Of a stretch of DNA of 5,093 nucleotides, positions 1 through 5,093 are shown in pieces. The stretch is from an uncultured Chthoniobacterales bacterium (GTDB taxonomy: Bacteria; Verrucomicrobiota; Verrucomicrobiae; Chthoniobacterales; UBA10450): assembly GCA_955652855.1 (NCBI GenBank), contig CATPCN010000131.1, positions 1-5,093 on the forward strand, in the 5' to 3' direction. The position numbers and the translations under genes are program-made. Below the pieces are notes generated by a model, which was given only the letters and a program-made list of their open reading frames with translations, did not search any database and was not told the DNA's origin. Within the stretch, counting starts at the first letter, position 1; each line of letters starts with the position of its first letter.

Positions 1-533
1 CAAGAAATCGAAGATGCATTTCGGCATGCGCGTCGCCGTTCCAACGAAGGACTCATGATCAAGGATCCGCAAAGTCTTTATTCACCGGGCCGGCGCGGAA
101 TGTTTTGGTTCAAGTTGAAAAAAAGCTCGCGACTCTCGATGTTGTCGTGGTCGCAGCCGAGCTTGGGCACGGCAAACGCAATCACGTGTTGAGTGATTAC
201 ACTTTCGCGGTGCGCGACGAAATGAGCGGTGAACTCTTGCCAATCGGCAAAGCTTACAGTGGATTGACCGACGTCGAGATCGCCGAGCTGACCAAACACT
301 TCACGCAAAACACGATCGTGAATCACGGCCGTTATCGCGAAGTGAAACCGGACATTGTGCTCGAGGTCGCGTTCGATTCGATTCAGCCGAGCACGCGACA
401 CGCGAGCGGCCTGGCGCTGCGTTTTCCGCGCATCAAAGCGATCCGACGCGACAAAACTGTCAATGCAATCGACACGCTCGAATACGCGCGCAGCCTTGCA
501 ACGGCAAAGGCCGAGCGCGTTGGATCGACATAA
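1..533 (+). CDS. ATP-dependent DNA ligase, C-terminal part, with an internal frameshift
   Basis: This is the 3' part of an ATP-dependent DNA ligase, which seals nicks in duplex DNA through an enzyme-AMP intermediate. Bases 1-123 read in frame 1 and contain nucleotidyltransferase motif IV (NEGLMIKDP) and motif V (GMFWFKLKK). From about 123 the homology continues in frame 3 (LATLDVVVVAAELGHGKR, then LSDYTFAVRDE and IGKAYSGLTD) through the OB-fold to motif VI (LALRFPRIKAIRRDK) and a TAA at 531-533. The two halves join exactly if the A run at 118-124 had eight bases instead of seven, giving FKLKKKLATLD as in relatives. Read without a shift, frame 1 stops at 190-192 and loses most of the OB-fold. 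About 177 residues are present; such ligases are usually over 500 residues, so the adenylation-site lysine lies upstream of the window. Family assignment is firm. Whether the frameshift is biological is uncertain. A TTG at 105 is not a credible start because homology extends upstream of it. Confidence 0.88.
   Translation, partial: RNRRCISACASPFQRRTHDQGSAKSLFTGPARNVLVQVEKKLATLDVVVVAAELGHGKRNHVLSDYTFAVRDEMSGELLPIGKAYSGLTDVEIAELTKHFTQNTIVNHGRYREVKPDIVLEVAFDSIQPSTRHASGLALRFPRIKAIRRDKTVNAIDTLEYARSLATAKAERVGST
118..124 (+). other. A7 homopolymer at the ligase frameshift point
   Basis: Seven consecutive A residues mark the point where ligase homology moves from frame 1 to frame 3. One extra A, or a -1 slip after the lysine codons at 118-123, restores a continuous protein. 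It may be a sequencing or assembly indel, a true mutation, or a slippage-prone recoding site; the sequence alone cannot separate these. Confidence 0.8.
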
Positions 534-535
534 AT

Positions 536-2467
536 TTATTCGGGTGTCGGGGACGGAGTCGGGGTTGGGCTCGGGGTTGAGTCCATTTCGCCAACGTTAC
601 CGCGTTCGTGTTTTTGCTTTTTGAGTTTCTTTTCACTGCGGTCGGTTGGCGGCGGGAAGGCGTCTGCTGTAGGCGACGCTGCCGCGCTTGCTTCGGGCGA
701 TGGCGTAGCGCTCGCTTCCGATTCAGCCTGAGTGGCGCGTTCACGTTTGTTCTGCTTTTTGCTTTTTCCGTTTGGAACAAACGGGGCGGTCGCAGAATCA
801 GTCGTCGTGCCAGGAGTGCTCGTTGCGGCCGGCGTCGCTGTCGGAGCAACCGAACTTGCGGGGGTCGTCGCCGCGGGTGTCGGGCTTCCATACTGCAAGG
901 CTTGCGATTTGCGCGTGTTCGGCTTTTCGTTTTGCTTTCGCGGCTCTTCCGCCAGTTTTTCTTCGCGCTTGCGTTGCTGTTCTTGCGCTTTCATCCCTTG
1001 TCCCATCTGACGCTCTTGCATGACGCGCTCAGGCGTGGGGGATGCCGTTGCCGTGGGAGCGGCGGGAGTTGATGTCGATCTTACGCTGGGTGATTCGGTC
1101 GCGGTCGCGGTTGGAATCGCCGTCGCCGAAGCAGTAGGGAGCGGTCTCGGCGGCGTTGTCGCTGTTGGAAGCGGGGTCGCGGTGGCAATCGGCGTAGCGC
1201 TCGCGCGGCTGCGCACAGTTGGAGTTTGCGAAATGGTGGCCGTCGGCGCGGGCGTCGCTGTCGCTGTGGAAGCAGCTGTCGTCTCGCTCGCAGCCGGCGA
1301 CGGCGCGTTTGCAGTTGTCACCGGTTTCACAAAAGTTTTCGACGGTGCGTCGGCCGGCGGCGCTACTTCCGCTTTCATTTTCGCGCGCGCTTGCTGCGCG
1401 GCCGGTTGATTGGAGCTCGCCCAATCGCGCTCCACCGTTACTTGCAAGATCGGCGCTTTGCTCGTGCGCGGCCGCTGCGTTATTTCGGCGGTGATGGTGG
1501 GCGCGGTCACTTCCAAAACTTCACCACGCACAACGACGCGCGACGATTCTTCATTCACGTCGCTGCGCCGCTCGAGCCTGTATCGCTGGATCGGTTCCTG
1601 ACTGCGCGCCCGCATTTCGTCGTAGCTCGGTCCCTGATTAACAACGGTGGTATTGTTGTAAGTAATGTTCGTGACGTTAGTCGTTTGGTTAACGATCGTG
1701 ACGTTGCGTTCCACCGGCACGACCGCGCGCTCGACGCGTTGCGATCCAAATTCGTTCTGCGCCACAAACGAATATTGGTCCGGTCCAATGTCGTAATAAT
1801 TGTCGGCCCATTTGTGAATGCCAGTGCGTCGATCAAAGCGCGCTTCGGGAGGGAGCGGGGCCCAGCCGACATATTCGTTGCTCGTTCTCCATGAAACCCA
1901 CGCCGGCGCCCATTCGTCCCCCGGCACCCAGACCCAACCGACGTTCCGCAGTCGCACCCACCGACCGTAATGATAGGCCGCCCATCCGAACGGCTCTTCC
2001 GAAACCCATGTCCAACCGGCATCGCTGTAAACCCAATGGCCGTTCGTGTAAGGCCGCCAGGTACGCGACTGCGCCTCGCGGGGTTGCCAGACGTAGCCGT
2101 AGTCGGAAGTTTCGCGCCAATCGCCATAGCGCTCGAGCTTCGTGTAAAACATGTCGTAAGATTTCGACCCGCGGCTCTCGGGAATTTCGCGCGAGGCCCG
2201 TTCTGTTCGCACTGTTCCGGCGCGCGATTCTGCCGTTCGCGTGTTCGCAGCCGCGCCTTCTTTTTCCGCCAAGGCTTTTTCGCGCGCATCAAGATCGGCC
2301 TTTTCTTGCGCGAGCTTTTGCTGGTCTTCGGCTTGATGTTCGGCATCGAGACGCTGTTGCACCTCGCGGTCAACCTCCGCCTTACGCTCTTCTTCGGTCT
2401 GCTGTTTTCCGCAGGAAATCAAAAGCGTGAGCGCCACGGCCAATGGAATAATGCAAAACTTTTTCAT
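536..2467 (-). CDS. DUF6600-like Trp-rich lipoprotein with long Pro/Thr/Ala tail
   Basis: This is a 643-residue predicted envelope lipoprotein of unknown function. Residues 1-18 are a signal peptide (MKK, then a hydrophobic stretch) ending in lipobox LISC with Cys19 as the lipidated residue. Residues 23-72 are Glu/Gln/Lys/Ala-rich and probably a coiled coil. Residues about 104-210 are an aromatic-rich domain with repeated Trp motifs (YGYVWQP, GHWVYSDAGWTWV, GWAAYHYGRW, GWVWVPGDEW, YVGWAPLPP), which I recognise as the DUF6600 type. Residues 255-278 are rich in Asn, Thr and Val. From about 350 the protein is low complexity: Pro/Thr/Ala blocks (384-479, 527-562, 586-607) alternate with charged Lys/Arg/Glu blocks (481-521, 566-585, 609-623), ending in SPTPTPSPTPE. 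The ATG at 2467 is chosen because it opens the signal peptide; no good Shine-Dalgarno precedes it. The pattern suggests an extracytoplasmic protein with a disordered tail. No enzymatic motif is seen. Confidence 0.9.
   Translation of the reverse strand: MKKFCIIPLAVALTLLISCGKQQTEEERKAEVDREVQQRLDAEHQAEDQQKLAQEKADLDAREKALAEKEGAAANTRTAESRAGTVRTERASREIPESRGSKSYDMFYTKLERYGDWRETSDYGYVWQPREAQSRTWRPYTNGHWVYSDAGWTWVSEEPFGWAAYHYGRWVRLRNVGWVWVPGDEWAPAWVSWRTSNEYVGWAPLPPEARFDRRTGIHKWADNYYDIGPDQYSFVAQNEFGSQRVERAVVPVERNVTIVNQTTNVTNITYNNTTVVNQGPSYDEMRARSQEPIQRYRLERRSDVNEESSRVVVRGEVLEVTAPTITAEITQRPRTSKAPILQVTVERDWASSNQPAAQQARAKMKAEVAPPADAPSKTFVKPVTTANAPSPAASETTAASTATATPAPTATISQTPTVRSRASATPIATATPLPTATTPPRPLPTASATAIPTATATESPSVRSTSTPAAPTATASPTPERVMQERQMGQGMKAQEQQRKREEKLAEEPRKQNEKPNTRKSQALQYGSPTPAATTPASSVAPTATPAATSTPGTTTDSATAPFVPNGKSKKQNKRERATQAESEASATPSPEASAAASPTADAFPPPTDRSEKKLKKQKHERGNVGEMDSTPSPTPTPSPTPE
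1031..1318 (-). repeat. Low-complexity Ala/Thr/Pro/Ser coding repeat in the lipoprotein
   Basis: Residues 384-479 of the lipoprotein are made almost only of Ala, Thr, Pro and Ser (for example TATATPAPTATI, PIATATPLPTATT). On the + strand this shows as imperfect gtcgcggtcgcggt and gtcgctgtcgctgt style repeats. The units are degenerate and not exact tandem copies, so the composition is probably maintained at protein level. It creates long open frames on the opposite strand that are not genes. Confidence 0.75.
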
Positions 2468-2507
2468 CGTGAGTTAGACCGAGGTTATTTTTCGTTATTC
2501 GAATCAA
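2468..2507 (-). other. Short AT-rich gap before the lipoprotein gene
   Basis: These 40 bases separate the small membrane protein from the lipoprotein ATG. They are much richer in A and T than the surroundings. I see no convincing -35/-10 pair, no Shine-Dalgarno and no hairpin with a T tract. It could carry a weak or non-sigma-70 promoter, but nothing in the sequence shows one. Confidence 0.3.
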
Positions 2508-2678
2508 TTAAGGTGTTGGTGAAACAGAGGGCGACGGCGCTGAAGCTGATGTGAACGTTACCCTCTCGATCTTGTCGCGGCGAAGCCTCTGCACATTCGC
2601 GTAAAGCGCAACGAATCCGATTGCGATGATGATGACGACCATGAATATGAGACCGCGACGCGGCGCCGGAGAATCCAC
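2508..2678 (-). CDS. Small single-pass membrane protein, 56 aa, unknown function
   Basis: This short gene was found by reading the gap between plsC and the lipoprotein gene. A GTG at 2676-2678 opens 56 codons ending in TAA at 2508-2510. The protein starts MDSPAPRRG, then has a strongly hydrophobic helix at residues 10-27 (LIFMVVIIIAIGFVALYA), a basic stretch at 31-39 (RLRRDKIER), and a Ser/Pro tail (SAPSPSVSPTP). An in-frame ATG at 2642 would give 44 residues but would start inside the helix, so the GTG is preferred. Neither start has a clear Shine-Dalgarno. It lies 46 nt after the plsC stop and 40 nt before the lipoprotein start, on the same strand. The tidy basic-helix-basic-tail layout supports a real membrane-anchored peptide. 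I do not recognise a family. Chance in GC-rich DNA remains possible. Confidence 0.55.
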   Translation of the reverse strand: MDSPAPRRGLIFMVVIIIAIGFVALYANVQRLRRDKIERVTFTSASAPSPSVSPTP

Positions 2679-2724
2679 AGATCGAAATATCGAGCGCGAA
2701 CGATGGCGCGCAACCGCGACGCGC

Positions 2725-3336
2725 TTATTCGAGATGGATCGCAGCGATTGCGTCCATCACGCGCTGACTTAAACGCGGGTAAAGGTCCTTCGTGCGCGGC
2801 TCGAGATCTGCCGGTGTAAAAAATATCGATTCACCGACAACAATGGTGATGCGATGAAAACTAAATCCTCCACCGTGCGGTAACGCTTCGTGCGCGCCGA
2901 AAATTCGCATCGGCACGACGGGCGCGAGGGTCTTTGCGATGACCAAACCGACTCCCGGCAGCGCCGGCTGCAAATTTCCATCGGGAGTGCGCGCGCCCTC
3001 GGGAAAAACGAGCGCACCGTGGCCCGCCTTTACAACCTGGATCAACGCTTTGAGCGCACGCCGATCAATTCCTTCCTGATCGACCGGGATGACGTTGAGC
3101 TTTGGCAGAATACGGCCGAGCACGGGAATGTTGAGCAAATTCCGGCGGGCGAGATAATAAATCGGCCGGTCACATGCGTTGCCGGCCAGCGGCGGATCGA
3201 GGTAGCTCTGGTGATTCATGGCCAAAATCACCGGGCCGCTTTGGATCATTCGTTCGCGATGCAGAATGCGAAAACCGAAACAAAATTGCGCGAGAATGCG
3301 CGAGAAGTGATAGCCGACCCAATAGTACTGATTCAC
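2725..3336 (-). CDS. plsC: 1-acyl-sn-glycerol-3-phosphate acyltransferase (PlsC family)
   Basis: A 203-residue PlsC/LPLAT-family acyltransferase, expected to transfer a fatty acyl group to the sn-2 position of lysophosphatidic acid to make phosphatidic acid at the inner face of the cytoplasmic membrane. Family motifs appear in order: the catalytic HX4D in NHQSYLDP (His42, Asp47), the acceptor-binding region NVIPVDQEGIDRRAL (81-95), FPEGARTPDG (111-120, matching the family FPEGTRS), and VPMR (141-144). The length fits the short bacterial members. The GTG start overlaps the cmk stop as GTGA (3333-3336), and no Shine-Dalgarno lies at proper distance, so translation is probably coupled to cmk. 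The exact acyl acceptor cannot be read from sequence, and other lysophospholipid acceptors are possible. Confidence 0.9.
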   Translation of the reverse strand: MNQYYWVGYHFSRILAQFCFGFRILHRERMIQSGPVILAMNHQSYLDPPLAGNACDRPIYYLARRNLLNIPVLGRILPKLNVIPVDQEGIDRRALKALIQVVKAGHGALVFPEGARTPDGNLQPALPGVGLVIAKTLAPVVPMRIFGAHEALPHGGGFSFHRITIVVGESIFFTPADLEPRTKDLYPRLSQRVMDAIAAIHLE

Positions 3337-3992
3337 AAGCGAAGATCGACAACCAGTCCTTTACGTTTCAGTCGCTCGATAATTTCAGCGACGACGCCAG
3401 CGATGGTGAGAGGCGAAGTGTCGATGACCTCGGCGTTTTTGGCGACGACCAGCGGCGAAGCGCGACGCGATGAATCGGCGCGATCGCGCGCGGCGATCTC
3501 GTCTTGCTGACCTTCCGCGGCGCGGCGGCGCAAACGCACCTCGGGCGAAGCGTCGATGTAAAATTTGTAGGGCGTGTCCGGAAAAACCACCGAGCCGATG
3601 TCGCGACCTTCCATGACGAGATCGTGCTCGCTTGCGTAGTTCCGCATTTTCTCGACAAGGATCTCGCGCACACGCGGCACGCTGCTCACGAGAGAAACGC
3701 CTTTGTTCACGCGATCGTCGCGCAAAAATTCCGCGGGATTTTGTTCATCGATTAAAATGCGCGCTTCATTTCCGGCGAGATCGCAAACGATGTGCGCCGA
3801 ATTCATGAGCCGCGCAATGCCGGCCGCGTCGACAAGATCGACATGTTTACTCAGAACGTACCAGGTGACCGCGCGGTACATCGCACCGGAGTTCACATAA
3901 ACAAACCTGAGTTGTCGCGCGAGCTCGCGCGCGACGCTGCTTTTTCCGGACGCCGCCGGCCCATCAATCGCAATAACGCTGTGAGAGATCAC
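3333..3992 (-). CDS. cmk: Cytidylate kinase (CMP/dCMP kinase)
   Basis: A 219-residue cytidylate kinase, which phosphorylates CMP and dCMP with ATP in the cytoplasm for pyrimidine nucleotide supply. Visible features are a P-loop IDGPAASGKSS (9-19; Lys17 binds phosphate), the nucleotide-binding NSGAMYRAVTW (34-44), VSSVPRVRE (102-110), VMEGRDIGSVVFPD (126-139, containing the family EGRDIGT-like signature), and the lid region RRRAAEG followed by RDRADSSRRASPL (169-181). Length is normal and all key motifs are intact. The GTG start at 3990-3992 is supported by an AGGTGA Shine-Dalgarno 9 nt upstream and by the P-loop's normal distance from the N-terminus. It lies 34 nt after aroA and overlaps plsC by 4 nt, forming the aroA-cmk-plsC cluster. 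Confidence 0.96.
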   Translation of the reverse strand: MISHSVIAIDGPAASGKSSVARELARQLRFVYVNSGAMYRAVTWYVLSKHVDLVDAAGIARLMNSAHIVCDLAGNEARILIDEQNPAEFLRDDRVNKGVSLVSSVPRVREILVEKMRNYASEHDLVMEGRDIGSVVFPDTPYKFYIDASPEVRLRRRAAEGQQDEIAARDRADSSRRASPLVVAKNAEVIDTSPLTIAGVVAEIIERLKRKGLVVDLRL

Positions 3993-4001
3993 GAGCAGAG
4001 G

Positions 4002-4007
4002 TCACCT
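4002..4007 (-). promoter_or_regulatory. Shine-Dalgarno AGGTGA for cmk
   Basis: The - strand reads AGGTGA nine bases before the GTG start of cmk, in the short gap after the aroA stop. This supports the non-ATG start and independent ribosome loading on cmk within a shared transcript. Confidence 0.65.
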
Positions 4008-4026
4008 AGCCGAAAGTGCGGGAACC

Positions 4027-5093
4027 CTATTCTTCCTCGGCCCGGGCGGGTACGAGCGAGCTGATGACCGGCGTGCTCATCGTCCGTTTGGGATTCATGA
4101 ATTCCTCGAGCGCCTTCTCAAATCCTGGATACGAATCGCGAACGCAATCGGCTTCTTGGACGATCGTCTCGCCGTCGGCAAAAAGTCCGGCGATGGCAAA
4201 CGCCATCGCGATGCGATGATCGCCGAAGCTGGCGACGCGTGCGCCGCGCAAAGGTGCGCGCCCATGAATTTCCAAGCCGTCGGCCAGCTCATTCACATGC
4301 ACACCCATGACCCGCAGATTGTGCGCGATCCCGGCGATGCGATCGGTTTCTTTCACGCGCAATTCCTGAGCCTGGCGAATAATTGTCGTGCCCTCGGCCA
4401 GCGCACCCGCCACCGCCAGAATCGGCAGCTCATCAATTAATTGCGGAATTTCTTTCCCTTGAATGACGGTGCCTTTGAGCGGCGCACCCGTAACTTCGAC
4501 CGTGCCGCGCGGTTCCAGTTGATCGACGTCCTCGACTGCCTCGCGCACTTGCGCGCCCATGCGAATCATCACGCCGAGAAGCGCAGTGCGCGTGTCGTTT
4601 AATCCAATGTCGCGCACGAGCAAATGGCCGCCCGGTTGCGCCGCGGCCGCGACCAGCCAGAAAGCAGCCGAAGAAATGTCGCCGGGAATGGCGAAATCGC
4701 GCGACTCAGGAACTTGATCGCCAAAAACGCTGATGCTGCCGTCTTCGTCTTTCGCCGTGCGAATTAGAAAATAATTAAACATCAGCTCGGTGTGATTGCG
4801 GCTGATGGAAGGCTCGTCCACAGAAGTTTTTCCCTTTGCGAAAAGACCGGCGAGCAGGACCGCGCTCTTGACTTGGGCGCTCGCAATCGGTGAGCGGTAA
4901 GCTATTCCCTTGAGCGAGCCGCCGTGGATGCGCAACGGCGGCGTGTCGTTTGGACCTTCCGCCACAATTTCGGCGCCCATTTGTCGAAGCGGAACGATCA
5001 CGCGGTCCATCGGCCGACGGGAGAGAGATGCATCGCCCACGAGGCGGCTCTCGAACTTTTGCCCGGCGAGCAATCCGGCGAGGAGCCGCATGG
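4027..5093 (-). CDS. aroA: 3-phosphoshikimate 1-carboxyvinyltransferase (EPSP synthase), 5' end missing
   Basis: EPSP synthase joins shikimate-3-phosphate and phosphoenolpyruvate in the sixth shikimate-pathway step, in the cytoplasm. The window holds about 355 residues; full-length family members are about 430-450, so roughly 80-90 N-terminal residues lie beyond the edge. The Met at 5089-5091 is internal: MRLLAGLLAGQ follows the conserved GNSGTT motif, and the cut codon before it ends in CC, which fits Thr. Other motifs are DASLSRRPMDR, SAQVKSAVLLAGL, PGDISSAAFWLVAAA, IDELPILAVAGA, ELRVKETDRI and FGDHRIAMAFAIAGL. Overall wording is closer to the Bacillus AroA type than to the E. coli type. 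The last 20 or so residues, after EEFMNP, look like a family-unconserved tail. The stop is TAG at 4027-4029. Confidence 0.96.
   Translation of the reverse strand, partial: MRLLAGLLAGQKFESRLVGDASLSRRPMDRVIVPLRQMGAEIVAEGPNDTPPLRIHGGSLKGIAYRSPIASAQVKSAVLLAGLFAKGKTSVDEPSISRNHTELMFNYFLIRTAKDEDGSISVFGDQVPESRDFAIPGDISSAAFWLVAAAAQPGGHLLVRDIGLNDTRTALLGVMIRMGAQVREAVEDVDQLEPRGTVEVTGAPLKGTVIQGKEIPQLIDELPILAVAGALAEGTTIIRQAQELRVKETDRIAGIAHNLRVMGVHVNELADGLEIHGRAPLRGARVASFGDHRIAMAFAIAGLFADGETIVQEADCVRDSYPGFEKALEEFMNPKRTMSTPVISSLVPARAEEE

Noticed and set aside
105..533. The ligase fragment as a complete small protein starting at TTG 105
   Set aside because: Ligase motifs IV and V lie directly upstream in frame 1, so this is the downstream half of a frameshifted gene and not a separate protein.
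1020..1894. Long + strand open frames rich in Val/Ala/Gly or Arg opposite the lipoprotein
   Set aside because: They mirror the Pro/Thr/Ala coding repeats and GC-rich codons on the other strand. Composition is biased and no domain is visible.
1555..2373. A 272-residue open frame on the - strand overlapping the lipoprotein gene in another frame
   Set aside because: Its translation is Arg/Ser/Thr-rich with no motif. It is a shadow of the lipoprotein gene, which has a signal peptide and recognisable domain in the correct frame.
2695..2724. Hairpin GCGCG-loop-CGCGC just after the plsC stop as a terminator
   Set aside because: The stem is only about five base pairs, competing pairings exist in the same GC-rich stretch, and no T tract follows.
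4027..5091. The ATG at 5091 as the true start of aroA
   Set aside because: The Met falls inside the conserved GNSGTT-MR region. An enzyme starting here would lack part of the shikimate-3-phosphate and PEP binding site, so the gene continues beyond the window.

Overview
The window looks like ordinary chromosomal DNA from a GC-rich bacterium. Gene content and protein style suggest Verrucomicrobia, possibly a soil Spartobacteria/Chthoniobacterales lineage. The support is a Trp-rich DUF6600-like lipoprotein with a long Pro/Thr/Ala tail, a LigB-like ATP-dependent DNA ligase, and the gene order aroA-cmk-plsC. This placement is an inference from recognised motifs, not from a search.

Layout: positions 1-533 on the + strand hold the C-terminal third of an ATP-dependent DNA ligase. 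Its reading frame is broken at a run of seven A at 118-124. All other genes are on the - strand and read from right to left: aroA (EPSP synthase, 5' end cut by the window edge, 5093-4027), cmk (cytidylate kinase, 3992-3333), plsC-like acyltransferase (3336-2725), a 56-residue single-pass membrane protein (2678-2508), and a 643-residue lipoprotein (2467-536). Spacing on the - strand is tight: 34 nt, a 4-nt overlap, 46 nt and 40 nt. This is compatible with one transcription unit, although the last two genes could have their own promoter. The ligase and the lipoprotein converge, with only two bases between their stop codons.

aroA, cmk and plsC are housekeeping genes for the shikimate pathway, pyrimidine nucleotide metabolism and phospholipid synthesis. 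The two downstream genes encode envelope proteins, one anchored by a helix and one by lipid, and both end in Ser/Pro/Thr tails. The points most worth a second look are the ligase frameshift, the small membrane protein, and the lipoprotein's alternating Pro/Thr/Ala and Lys/Arg/Glu blocks. I see no mobile element, CRISPR array, tRNA, rRNA, or clear novel multi-gene system.
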